Source: Allantophomopsis cytisporea
Lineage: Eukaryota; Ascomycota; Leotiomycetes; Phacidiales; Phacidiaceae
Reading direction: 5' to 3'
Length of the DNA stretch: 64,000 bases
NCBI GenBank assembly: GCA_024752435.1
Contig: CP103029.1
Location: 1,240,001-1,304,000 of the forward strand
In this document: positions 1 through 11,294 of the stretch, piece by piece
How positions within the stretch are numbered: position 1 is the first letter of the stretch
How the letters are laid out: each line of letters opens with the position of its first letter
Notes under the pieces: model-generated
Databases searched by the model: none
Seen by the model: only the letters and a program-made list of their open reading frames with translations
Told to the model about the DNA's origin: nothing
Translations under genes and position numbers: made by a program

Positions 1-2515
1 GGATATTCTTTCATCGGTCATCAGCCTCTATGATCTCGTATGTTGCCACAACCACGACATCCCTTCAAGCTTTCCATCCAACTTCTCGTCACATGAGTAG
101 GACATGGGGTATTCTCCGGTCCGAATACTCTGGATACTTGCACGACCTACATGATCCTGGATACAAAAGACGTTGATGAGCGATCGATCTCAATGTGCAC
201 TGTACACAGTAAGGATAAACATATGGGGAACCCCAGAGCCCGTGCAGAATTCTCCATATTGCAGCTTCGCCGATCTTGGAATTAGGGCGTGCGTTCCGGC
301 AAGGCTCCACCAGAAATACACCAAAATCAACCATTGCCAAACCAGTGGCACAAACGCATCCAACGGTGAAAAGCTTTCAATCGGCACTCGGCGATGAAAA
401 GAAACGGTATTCACGTGATATACTTCTCTCAGCTTGCTGCAAACGGGTGCATTTTGTGCCCTTTTTTCCCCCTCCTCCTCTCCTAGGGTAAAAGTTGGTG
501 GGATGCGCCATCAGAGCGCCGGTTGATGCAAACCTTGACAGGCGTGATGGAACATCCCTCCACAGAGGGAGGATCAAGGTGAAGAGCGAAAGATAAAGAA
601 CGCCTTTTCTTGTCAAGGGTTTTCAGCATTCACCATCTGGTGATCTTTGGGGTTGAAAAGTGACACCTGGGGAAAGAGGGGAACATGCTGGGATTACCTA
701 TGCACAATACCCCTTTAGGCGCGCACTTTCTGGTCTCCTGCTTTTCCTGCTTACCTTAGATACGGCGATATGTACCACAGCATTTCGAACTTTCGAACTT
801 TCGAACTTTCCATGCGAAGCTCTCAATGAACCAATAATAGCCTTTTCTGCATCGCAGAATGTATCTCCAAGGCACTTGTGAGCAAAAGAGGGGTTCGGAC
901 ATTTATACACATCTCACTCTGTTTGCCAGCTCATGCTTACGACATAAAAGCAAATGCAATCCTTCGTGGATTTGCATGAGCTCTTCACCCCCAGATTCTA
1001 ATGTTTTACCTACCATAAATGAAAAGCTTCGCCATTTGGTGACCTAGGTATGCATGGGTACATTTCAGAGAAGTCCATGAGCACACAAATTGATTTGAAC
1101 GCTTAGATAAATTTGAAGGGAATTTCTATCCCATTTGCTTGTTACCGGTGAAGTGCTGCCCAATGCTCCCGGTGCCTGAGGATTTATCCATCCGGCTTCG
1201 TCAACATGCATGTCTATAGTGAGTATTCAAGAACTCTCCTTTCATAACAAGAGATCGCGTCATTGTATGTTGCCACTATCTACTGAGTCCATGATTATCT
1301 CTGGTTATCTGACAACCAGAGATTCAGTAATGTATCGTTCAATTACATTCTGTATGTGGTTGTGTCCATGCTTTCGTCATCAACAGAAGAATACCCAGAG
1401 GACAAGATCTAGGTTTTTCCTTGGAACGACTTTGATAAGTGTCACTGATCGCTACGTACCTTAATATGAAAAGGCTGAGTTCCCCAGAGCCATGAGTTCA
1501 TGCATAACAGCTGACTTATATCCTGGTATTCACTCATTCATCATTTCATCTCTTACGCAGTACATCTAAGAGTCCCCAAAGCACATGCGACCTCGGTTGG
1601 GAAGATAACCAGATGGCAATACCATGATGTTGGATGCAGATAATGAGGCCGTATCGGAGTTGGGTTTCTCAAAACACCCGATTTTGTTGAGGGGGAGGAG
1701 GCGCGCCAACATTGACCCGCGATGCACGTACCTCTTTAACGAGTGGAGCAGACAAAGAAATGTTTGTGTATTGCCTTGATTCCATGATTCAGCTGAGATG
1801 CAAGACAAAGAGAGGAAAAGGTTGATAAAAGCCCTCAAAGCTTTGTTCAAAAGCTGTCATGAGAATAAGAGGCGGAAAGGAACAACGATATGGAATACAC
1901 CAAGAAAGTTGGAACGCCTCTCATACGACCTACGTAAAGGAGCCAGGGTTGTTTAGGGAAATCCTCAGCCTTCCTGCAAGGCTACCAACATTTTCTCAGT
2001 TTAATGACGCGCGCCCCAACAATTTTCCTTGAAGGCGCGCAACAGGATGGATTAAGACCTGGCGATACTTGGTGGGACAATTCCACCCTTGACACCAGCA
2101 ACGCAAGCAATAATTTCATACTTGCCTCGTAATTATACCCCTGCTACATGTACCCGAACCCGATCTTGAAAGGCCAAGCTCGATAACACCTCGGTAGAAT
2201 TTTTCAAGGGCAAAAGCAGAGGGTACAGGGGAGAGCTATTTTTTTTGTGTTGTCTTCCTCATTACAACTTTGTAGCTGTGACATCTTTCTGTTCTTACAC
2301 AACGCAAATCCTCCACCTTCAGATTAGGAATTTCGATCTTTCGCCTTTGATCTGCATTAGTTTTGGGAGATAGTCTTTTTTCAGAAGTACTTTCCTATCT
2401 CTAAAACAGCTATTTAATTGTACGAGGAAAGGTCGCGTGTGTCCAGCTTCCGAATCGCAGAGCTACAAAACTTACCGACTATTCTCATCCTGAGTAAATA
2501 CTCGAATATACAAAA
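1..2515. other. Intergenic, no gene seen
   Basis: No reading frame here shows domain-like sequence or a convincing exon chain. A short tandem array of an 8-bp unit (tttcgaac, three copies) lies near 783-810. The last 250 bases are pyrimidine-rich and form the probable promoter and 5' leader of the elongase gene. Confidence 0.6.
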
Positions 2516-3997
2516 ATGGCATCCCTTCACTTTGGTTTGCCAGAGAGCTCTCTCTTCACCTTTCCACCTTCTAGAGAACCACAAACACTTCCACCACCAA
2601 TCGCCGGATCAACCCTCACCGCACCACCCTTCTCGATCTCTCCAGAGCTTTATAACGTAGTTTTCGATGCGCGGATACCAATTACCATTGCCTGCATTTA
2701 TGCTGTTTCAGTGACGGCTGTGAACCGTTGGAACAAGGCCAATGGCAACAAACCATGGGCTATCAGCAAGACCAAGCCATTTTTCTGGTTTGTCGTTGTC
2801 CACAATGTTTTCTTGGCAGTTTACTCAGCCTGGACGTTCGTTGGAATGTACAATGCCCTCAGTCGATCGATTGTTAGCCCAAAGGGTGCTGATGGACTCG
2901 TTGGTACTGTCGACAGTCTCTGCAAGATTCATGGTACTTCTGGACTCAGCAATGCGATCACCTACAACACTACTCTCAGCTCATGGATTTCCGAATCTCC
3001 TTCCACAATCTTACTCAGCGATGCAGGACTTCCTCAAGCAACTGATCTTGGTAGACTTTGGAACGAAGGTCTTGCTTTCTATGGTTGGTTCTTCTACCTT
3101 AGCAAGTTCTACGAAGTTTTGGATACCGTTATTATCTTGGCCAAGGGCAAGCGAAGCTCTACTCTTCAGACCTACCACCATGCCGGTGCTATGATGTGTA
3201 TGTGGGCTGGTATGCGTTACATGTCTCCTCCAATCTGGATGTTCGTTTTCATTAACTCGGGAATTCACGCCATGATGGTAAATATCCTCTTCCAATATCA
3301 TTGAAATAACACTAACATTCAATAGTACACCTACTACACTCTTACTGCCTTCTCCGTCTACGTTCCTCAGCCAATCAAGCGTAGTTTGACTACCATGCAA
3401 ATCATTCAATTCCTCGTCGGAGCTTCCTACGCCATGCTTCACTCTTTTGTCTCCTACACAATCCCCGTTCAGACTCTCTCCATCAAGGAAGCCGCCTATG
3501 CTGCCGCCGCATCAGCCTCCTCTGCTGCCGAGGCTGCCGCATCTACAGCTGCCGCCGCAGGCATTGGCTCCATGTTCATGAAGTACCTTTACCGCGCCGT
3601 TGGTGAGGAAGGTCTTGCCGAGAATGTCAACGGTGCTTATGGTAACGAGGAACTCGCTGAGCTCAAGAGCGCCCACCACGGATCTGGAGTCCCAGAGATC
3701 CTCTACCAAACTGAGTATCAGCGCATCCCTTGTATCGACACCTCCGGACAGACTTTCGCCATCTGGCTCAACGTCTTCTACCTGACTCCTCTTACTTTCC
3801 TCTTCATGAGATTCTTCGTCAAGAGCTACATTAGACGCACCCAGGGTCAGAAGAAGAGCGCCGGTGCTGTTATAGATGCTGCCAAAGGTGTTGAGAGAAA
3901 GTTGGAGTTGAATGGAAATGCCAAGACTAATGGAAATGCCAAGACTAATGGACATGCCAAGACTAATGGCCATTCTAACGGTCATGCTAAGCACTAG
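2516..3997 (+). CDS. ELO-family very-long-chain fatty acid elongase
   Basis: Two exons, 2516-3277 and 3326-3997, give 477 residues; the 48-nt intron has a GTAAAT donor, an actaac branch site and an AATAG acceptor. ELO enzymes are ER membrane condensing enzymes that add malonyl-CoA carbons to long acyl chains. Visible signatures are the SKFYEVLDTVIILAKGK block and the histidine box LQTYHHAGAM near residues 220-230, followed by several hydrophobic segments. The first His of the usual HxxHH box is Gln here. Exon 2 has an alanine-rich insert (about 3490-3560) and a roughly 80-residue loop before the last membrane segments. The C-terminus is a short NG-NAKT/NGHAKT repeat ending in basic residues. 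It is longer than typical ELO proteins (about 300-350). Family membership is secure; substrate range is not. Confidence 0.92.
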
Positions 3998-5104
3998 ATT
4001 ATGGGTGGAGGGACGAAGTGGTGATGAAAGGAAAGAAAAGAAAAGAACTTGAGATTTTGATTTACGATGTTTCAGCGCTTTTGCTGTCGTTTAAGACCGG
4101 GCGAATGAATAGACAGATGAATGGACTGTTTGGCTGGCTTTGATGGTTACTATTTAGAAAGTAGAAAAAAAGCAGATATTTTACTATTTTTGTTGATCAG
4201 ATGGATATGTGCAAGTGATTTAAGTGATCGATATGGTATTTAAATTGAAAGGGGGCTGCTGGAAGATACGGTATTGCAGTTCACTAGTACATAGTAACTG
4301 ACGGCCTTTGAATGATTCAGGAACGTTGAGTTATTTCAAGGCCTAGGGTTATTTTTGAGTTACAAATAAATAAAATGTTTTCAATAACTGAGAAATTTCC
4401 TTGCTCTGATCACTAGGCGTATCCATTCCTACCTAGTGAATGTAACAGATGTATCTGTGGAAGATAGATGCATGGCTTACTTCACTACTCACCAACTCAA
4501 TATATGTCTACAAGGCCTGTACAGATATTCAGAGTCATGCAATTATTGAGATGAGTACAGTTGTTCAGAACTGCACAGGTATTGAAGGCCATAGAATGAT
4601 TCAGAACTGTAAAATTATTAAGATTCGTATTGTGATCAAGAGCTGTATAGGTATTGTGAGCCGTACAATCATTATGAGCCATGCAGTTATGATGAGCTAC
4701 ACAATCATTGTGAAATCGTACAGTTATTGTAAGCCATGTGATTGTTCATAACTGCACAACCCCAAGTGGTCTATTGCATAGATATGGGCATATTATTGTG
4801 ACGAACTGTCAGTTGAAGTATAAAGCTGTCGAAGTTCTGTCTCTCACATACTTCCTTCCTTCCTTCGACTACAGACTCATCTTCTCATATCTCGACTCTT
4901 AGACACTTCAAAATCTTCAAGGTACGGAATCTTACAGTCCTTAGCTCCCATGTGCTTTCGAGGAACAGGGACTCTAACCTAGTATGTAGATGCCGAACAT
5001 CCAACCTGCCATAGGCGTCCCAATCCCCAATCCCAGCGGCAATGACCCTGTTTTCGTCCACTACCATATGATACTGGAACGTCCAACAGGAGAAGCCGCT
5101 ACCG
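3998..5104. other. Intergenic with degenerate repeat block and 5' leader
   Basis: AT-rich 3' flank of the elongase gene, with an AATAAA-like sequence near 4363-4375, followed by a degenerate repeat block at about 4500-4750 (listed separately). From about 4820 the sequence becomes pyrimidine-rich and looks like a transcribed leader. A possible leader intron runs 4921-4989 (GTACGG donor, ctctaac branch, TGTAG acceptor). Confidence 0.5.
4500..4752. repeat. Degenerate tandem repeat, about 24-bp period
   Basis: Variants of a phrase like caatcattgtgag-ccatacagttat recur about ten times with substitutions. Because the unit is near a multiple of three, both strands stay open by chance and give repetitive hypothetical peptides. 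I read this as an old minisatellite, not coding sequence. Confidence 0.55.
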
Positions 5105-5636
5105 ATGTCCCGGACTTTTGCTCACGTTGACGATGGTCTCGGTATGGTCTTCTTGCTCCCATTGGCGCTTTTCATTCCTTCTTGTGCATTTACCATGCTA
5201 ATTCCTTGCAACAGTTATTCCTGGCATTCCAGTTCCGCGCAGCAGCAGCGCACCACCATCTCTCGCCATCAGACCAGACCACCGTGCCCCATCCTCATCA
5301 TCCCCAGTATCATCCCTACCAAGAGTTGCCTCCCTCCCGACCACTCCAGACCCCAACACGATCTGGGAAGGTCCTGCACGCAAGGCAAAATTTGTTGCGT
5401 GGGATGATCCCGTGATGCCAGCTCAGTGGACCGACGAGGAATCTGCGATCAAGAGGGTGGAGGGTAAGAGAGCCGCCCGCGCATTTATCGTGGCCCGCAA
5501 CGAAAGAATCGATAGAATGTTGAGGGTATTAGATAAGAAGGGGGATAAGACGGATGAGGAGAAGGAGGCTCTTATTGACTACTTCTCGAAGTACGATGAG
5601 GATACAAAAGATTGTGAGACCGTGAAGAAGGCCTGA
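5105..5636 (+). CDS. Small hypothetical protein (charged helical C-terminus)
   Basis: Proposed exons are 5105-5141 and 5215-5636, giving 152 residues. The intron has a GTATGG donor, a gctaat branch and a CAACAG acceptor, and this start is the one whose phase matches the downstream frame. The first half is Pro/Ser-rich and disordered. The second half (from 5415) is a compact highly charged helical region with a WTDEESAIKRVEG-like start and a KKGDKTDEEKEAL stretch. I do not recognise a family. An overlapping frame starting at 4990 is open to 5130 and could be an upstream ORF or an alternative first exon if the weak donor at 5126 is used. Confidence 0.55.
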
Positions 5637-6366
5637 GATATGGAGGTGGATTTTGCGGCAGTTCCTTCTTTGTGCTTAGCTGTTATTTCGATGGCGTTGA
5701 ATCACTCGTGAAGAGATATCCTGCCTATGTATCGTTGAACTCTCGTGAAAATCTATTGGTTTCAAAAGTGCATTGAGTATTAGTTAGATAATTATGTTAC
5801 GTTGAAACGGAAAGGCCAAGTGGTAATAATCTTGGCATGTACAGTTCATTGAGTGTTCAGGTAGTGTGAAGTGTTGATCTTCTTAGGTACACTTGGACTT
5901 ACATACACTATGACGTTCCTGAAAATGGAAGATAGGGCAAAGCATATTCCGACAAGTAACAACTCTAACTGGAAATCTGTCTAACCTTTCAGATCTAATA
6001 GAGGAGAATTAGTTATGATTTGTGAGTGATTGTGTGAACAACATTCATCTATGAGTCCGGGGCAGTGCGTTATCACGCGACAAATTAAATCACGAACTTT
6101 CAAATACAAATCAACTTAAATAATTTATTGAGGTGCTATGCAATACAACTGAACCTGGTAGATATTGTAATAAAAGAGATGTGAACCCGAAACTGTTACG
6201 CCCGGCCCAGTGCTTCTAGTGCTACAATTTAATATCACGTGATTTGCTTCGATCAACCTCCTAATCAAGACTTGCCTCCTTGTTTCTCAACACCCATTTA
6301 AATCCACTACCGACCTCACCATGTGTTGCAAGTGTTAATTTGTTGCGGGAGTCTAATAATGGCCAT
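5637..6366. other. Intergenic, no gene seen
   Basis: AT-rich convergent spacer between the small hypothetical gene and the carboxypeptidase gene. It should hold both 3' untranslated regions. No domain-like frame was found. Confidence 0.6.
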
Positions 6367-8140
6367 TTAGATCCACTCCCCTCCCAACCAACGGTTGTAG
6401 AAGTCCAAGGATGCCTCTGGCTGATCCATTGGAACCATATGCCCAGCGGCATAGATGTCCATGAAGGTGAAGTTTCCAGAAGTCTTGACCTTTCCGTACT
6501 TGTCACCGTCGAGTTTGAGGTCCTTAAACTCGGCTTTGTTGTAGCCTTTCTGACCCGGCCACTCAAGAGCCTCAGTCCAAGCCAGATTTCCTATCACTTG
6601 TTAGAACATATTTCTCTTCACGATCCTATTGAATACGCACCGAGTCCGTTACAGATGAAATCTGCATTGCCGGCGTAGATCAAGACTGGGATCTCTTCGA
6701 GGATGCCTGGTACGAGGCGATGGAATGGCTGCATCCAGTCACCAGCAAACCTTTTTTTATATCAGTATAAGGTCAAATTTGTAGCAGATGACGACTCACA
6801 AGAAGTTTCGATTAATGTCCATTGCACAACTTTCGTATGAACTTACTTCAACGCCTAGTTCTTCGATGACAGTCTTCTGGTTGAGGTAGTCGGAGATCCA
6901 TCCAAGTGCGGAGTAGCAAAGATTGCTAGAATCCTCGCACTTGCTACGGACATCATAGACATTCTGGCCGGTCTTTTGGTATGGTCCGATCATGGCATTG
7001 TTACAATAAATAGAAGCTGGAACGCAGGACCAGACACTCTCGCTGTCGTAGCAGTTCTGGATCAAGCTCTTGCAACGAGGGAGGGAGTTTTCCATAGCCT
7101 GGCACTCAGACTCATCAAGAACTCTTGGCCATGCTCCTTTGCCACACGCCATTGGCTCATAGTAATCGTACTGAGTGAGTGGATCAGTCAAGCCATTTCC
7201 AATCAGGATAGACTTGAGGTTGATGTTTCTCTTCTTGTGAGAAAGAATCTCAGAAGTGAAGACTGGGATGTAGTGACCGGCGTAAGACTCTCCAGCAATG
7301 TGGAAGTCTTGCTTAGCATACTCTGGGAATTGCTTGAAGAAAAGAGTCAAGAGAGCGTAAACATCCTTTCCGGCAGCGACGGTGTTACTAACGGCATTTC
7401 CACTGTAAGAATAGCCAACATTGACCGGCTGATCAAGGAAGATGACCGAAGCATTGGCATTCCAAGAATATGGGTTGTTGTGAAGCTTAAGATTCTTATC
7501 AAGTGAAGAAGGACCAAGTTCGAGGAAAAGACCCGTGAGCGAAGAGCAACCTGGACCACCGTTGAGCCAGAGGACTACGGGATCATTTTTTGGATCGTTA
7601 CGAGACTCGAAGAACCCTATATGTAGTCAGAAATGCATCAAAAGATTTAAAGGTATTAAACTTACAGTAGAAAAGATGCTTATCGTTCTCCTCATCATCA
7701 AGGTAACCACTGTACTGCTTGACGGTATCAACACCGAGCTTAGATGGATCAACTGACTTGGCACGAAGGTTGTATGACTCGAGTTTTCCATCAACCTCAC
7801 GCTCCAACTCGCCATCAGCGTTATCTACCCAAATGTTCTGGACATCAGCACCCTTGACGATGTAATCCCACTTGCTATTTGGACGACGAGTGGCTGGCTT
7901 TGGCTGAGAGAAGAATGATGCCTTGTCCATAGCATCTGGAAAGTGCATGGCAACCTCCTCCCAGATTTGTTTGGCCTCAGCCGTCATACCCTCCATTGCA
8001 TGAGCAAGAGAGCTGAGGGGCTTAGTCCAGCTGTCGGAGGCCGGCTTCGACACATGCTTGAATGGATTCTGGAGGACCTGCTGTTGACCTGGAACGGCAG
8101 CAGCCACTCCTAAGAGTACTGTTGAAGCGAGAAGCTTCAT
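6367..8140 (-). CDS. cpyA: Serine carboxypeptidase, carboxypeptidase Y type
   Basis: Four exons on the minus strand (8140-7666, 7616-6800, 6750-6641, 6590-6367) give 541 residues with matching phases. The family (peptidase S10) removes C-terminal residues in the vacuole. The protein starts with a signal peptide (MKLLASTVLLGVAAA) and a propeptide of about 120 residues. The mature part has the WLNGGPGCSS oxyanion region, the nucleophile motif GESYAGHY, the aspartate in NADFICNG and the histidine in AAGHMVPMDQP, so the triad is complete. Paired cysteines occur as expected. Length and order match fungal carboxypeptidase Y precursors. The start was chosen because the signal peptide begins there; an in-frame upstream extension reads like leader DNA. 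It is divergent to SDO1. Confidence 0.95.
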
Positions 8141-8802
8141 ATTGATTGTGATAATGAATGAAACTGATTGTAGATGGAGAATACTGATGAAATGCAGGAG
8201 TTGGAGACTTGGACACAGCTTAAGGTGGTTGGGGAGCAACGAGCTACAGCCTAGATCTACATTACGTAGGCAAGATCTGCCTTCCTATTCGTGCTTGGTG
8301 TTTGTTATCAAACTGGGGTCGATAACGATAGACACCTACTTGGTCTGAGCTGACCCCTATTTATGCAACATTCCTTACCGAACGCCAACAAAATGGTCAC
8401 TTTCTCAGCTTTATGCAAGGAAATAGATGTCTCAGGCCAAAGTCTAGTGGTCATTGATCACATGGGCACTCACCAGAGGCAAAGCTAAGGTAGTATGGAT
8501 TATGAGCTGTTACTGATACCGCTTGAGCTTATGCCCGTCATCCGCATCATCGTACCTATGTACGAGCCACTGATCACGTGCTACGATATGACTTCTGCGG
8601 GCCGAGAATTCATGCCTTTAAGGTACTCAATAATTTATGCGTCATCCAGCGCAAAGGCACTGAACATTTTCTGAACTCAGTACGAAATATTCACGACTCA
8701 TTTGGTTCCAAATTTTCGGTCGCTACCCGTAGTATTTTTTCGCGCAGGACAACTGTTGAAATAATCTTTACGTTGAAAAATAGTTTTCGATAACCGATCA
8801 CG
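8141..8802. promoter_or_regulatory. Divergent intergenic region, carboxypeptidase and SDO1
   Basis: About 660 bases separate the start codons of two divergent genes, so the region must hold both promoters. No frame in it looks coding. I could not identify a specific binding site with confidence. Confidence 0.5.
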
Positions 8803-9786
8803 ATGCCGATTAATCAGGTAAGAATGTCTTCTCTATCAATCGACTTTTCATACGCTGACATATCAAAGCCCTCCAACCAGATCAAGTTGACCAACGTGTC
8901 CCTCGTACGCCTGAAGAAGGGAAAGAAGCGTTTCGAGATCGCATGTTACAAGAACAAGGTCCTGGAATGGCGTAACGGAAACGAAAAAGACATCGACAAC
9001 GTCCTTCAGATTCCCAATGTCTTTCTAAATGTCAGCAAAGGCCAGACAGCCCCCTCCGCAGATCTCCAAAAGGCTTTCGGCAAAATGTCAACTGATAATA
9101 TTGTCCTCGAGATTTTGAACAAGGGCGAGTTGCAGGTCGGGGAGAAGGAACGCGCAGCTCAACTTGAGAAAGTGCACAACGAGGTTGTAAATATTGTCGC
9201 AAGCAAACTTGTCGATCCTAAGAGCAAGCGTGTCTACACAACCGGTATGATAGAAAAGGCCTTGGATATGTTAAGTTCTCAGGGATCGCAAGCACAACAG
9301 GCCGATAAGAGCGCCTCAGGAAGTGGAGCAGGAACTCCAGCCACTGGAGAGGACGGCGAAGCGAAGCCAAAGAAACCCTATGTGGCTACCTGGACTGGTG
9401 TTGTGGCAAACAAAGATGCCAAGAGTCAAGCTCTTGGAGCCATGAAGGCTTTGATCGCACACCAGCCAATTCCAGTTGCGAGAGCACGCATGAGACTTCG
9501 TGTTACTTGCCCGACCAGCATTCTTAAGCAGTCTGCAAAGTCTGCGGTGTCCAAGGGAGATGATGCTGAGGCCGATGGAGAAGAGAAGACGAAAGGAACT
9601 GTTAAGGACAGAATCTTAAGTTTCATTGAGCACGTTGATTCTCAAGATATCATGGGATCGGAGTGGGAAATGGTCGGTTTTGCGGAGCCTGGAGCATACA
9701 AGAGATTGGAAGAGTTCATTAGTGGCGAGACGAAGGGACAAGGTCGTGTAGAACCTTTGGAAATGGATATAACACATGAAGATTGA
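8803..9786 (+). CDS. SDO1: Ribosome maturation protein SDO1/SBDS
   Basis: Exons 8803-8817 and 8869-9786 give 310 residues. The first exon encodes only MPINQ, and exon 2 continues PSNQIKLTNVSLVRLKKG, the family's characteristic start. SBDS proteins work with the GTPase Efl1 to release eIF6 from new 60S subunits in the cytoplasm. The N-terminal FYSH domain covers about residues 1-95, followed by the central helical domain (KLVDPKSKRVYTTGMIEKAL) and the ferredoxin-like C-terminal domain (PIPVARARMRLRV). An Ala/Ser/Gly/Glu-rich linker near residues 145-175 lengthens the protein compared with yeast. The 51-nt intron is a multiple of three and has no stop, so retention would add 17 residues; the conserved junction argues for splicing. 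Confidence 0.95.
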   Translation: MPINQVRMSSLSIDFSYADISKPSNQIKLTNVSLVRLKKGKKRFEIACYKNKVLEWRNGNEKDIDNVLQIPNVFLNVSKGQTAPSADLQKAFGKMSTDNIVLEILNKGELQVGEKERAAQLEKVHNEVVNIVASKLVDPKSKRVYTTGMIEKALDMLSSQGSQAQQADKSASGSGAGTPATGEDGEAKPKKPYVATWTGVVANKDAKSQALGAMKALIAHQPIPVARARMRLRVTCPTSILKQSAKSAVSKGDDAEADGEEKTKGTVKDRILSFIEHVDSQDIMGSEWEMVGFAEPGAYKRLEEFISGETKGQGRVEPLEMDITHED

Positions 9787-10585
9787 AAAGACTATCTAGA
9801 TCTTTTTGTGTTGTATTTAGCGGGCATGGTTGGCGTCTCGGGATACCAGATTAAAATTCCATTTTGACTTAAGCACATAAACATTTCAGAAGAGTTCAAT
9901 ATACAGGGTGTGTAAACGATATAACGCGGAGTCAGCAGGTAGACTGAGAAAAAAAAATGCTACTCATTCTTAGGGTATCTCGGTCGATTGGAGTAATTAG
10001 GTTTATAGAGATTACTCTAAGATCCCCACAAAACGTATTAACATCAAACTTTAGTCGATATAATTACATAGATTATCTTGCGGATAGATTGATTTATAGT
10101 TGGTATCTGACATCAATTCTTAGAACGATTAGTCTTCATCTTCTTGCGTTAAAATAATCCGTGCTACAATAAAGATTATAGATGGATATGGGGACAAGCA
10201 GGCTAATTCACACGGAAATACATCGTTCTCCTCACTTCAGTAATGGTGAATTAAGCATAGGTGTTGCTTCAGATCGCATGCACTCATTACGAGACTTCCT
10301 ACAAGCTCCCCAATGAAATATACACCCTGAAACTAATCCTTGTCGTACTCTGATCGTGAGGCATATTTTATATCGAAATCGCCGTGTGTGCTTCTCGCAA
10401 ATTATCCACATCACATCCATTGTCACCTTCACATTTCCAACCAGACCAATAGTGTTTCAGATGGTTTTGATGTAATAAGGGTACACCTGGGTCCCAGCTC
10501 ACACTGCATAGCAGCAAAGCAAAATGTAATGCATCAGGTCCATCGCAATCCCACACTCCATCCAGCCAGAAAATGCCCACATAAT
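9787..10585. other. Convergent spacer, no gene seen
   Basis: AT-rich convergent 3' region between SDO1 and RPS18. The piece at 9950-10180 is very A/T-rich. No coding frame with domain character was seen. Confidence 0.6.
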
Positions 10586-11294
10586 TTAGTTTCCCTTCTT
10601 CTTGGAGACACCGACGGTGCGACCTCTTCTGCCGGTGGTCTTGGAGTGCTGTCCACGGACACGGAGACCCCAGTAGTGACGGAGACCACGGTGAGCGCGG
10701 ATCTTCTTCAGGCGCTCGAGATCGTCACGAAGCTTGGAGTCGACACCGTTGGCGAGGACCTGGGAATCCTTACCATCGACGATATCGCGTTGTCTGTTGA
10801 GGAACCATCCTGGGATCTTGTACTGAGTTGGGTTCTGGATGATGGTGACGATACGCTCAAGCTCTTCGGAGGTAAGCTCACCGGCGCTATAAAATATCAT
10901 TAGTCCCTGCCTTCCATGTTCTTTCTATCGGTCGATTCGAGGGTTACCGCATACCGCTTGTTAAGATCGACATCGGCCTTCTTGCAGACCAAGTTGGAGT
11001 AACGACGTCCAACACCCTTTATCTTAGTCAAGGCGTACATGACCTTCTGCTTACCCTCAACGTTGGTGTTGAGCAATCGCAGAATGAACTGGAAGTTGTT
11101 CTTTTCTCCGCTGACGAGAGCTGTAGCTGATGTCAGTAATGTCCTTCAATTCGTGCATATATCTATGATTCGTGTAGCTGCAGTGGCTGCAGGCGGCGAT
11201 AACATTCGAGTTATTATTTCGATTTTGAGTCGTCCTCCCGCAGCCAGAGCATCGCGAATTTCGATAAATTGATCGTCTGGGTGTACATACACAT
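10586..11294 (-). CDS. RPS18: 40S ribosomal protein S18 (uS13)
   Basis: Three coding exons on the minus strand: 11294-11291, 11120-10955 and 10886-10586, for 156 residues, the normal length. The protein begins MSLVSGEKNNFQFILRLLNT and ends with the basic tail RGRTVGVSKKKGN; the RAHRGLRHYWGLRVRGQHSKTTGRRG block is the uS13 signature. It sits in the head of the small subunit and contacts tRNA and the 60S subunit. The first coding exon is only ATG plus one base, followed by a perfect GTATGT donor and a 170-nt intron; phase 1 joining gives the expected Met-Ser-Leu. The second intron (68 nt) is inside the Arg codon before AGELTSEE. The other apparent frame across exon 2 is a shadow. Confidence 0.94.

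Noticed and set aside
3512..3994. 160-codon frame antisense to the elongase exon 2
   Set aside because: Low-complexity Ser/Gly/Leu peptide produced by the Ala-rich and NG-AKT repeats on the coding strand.
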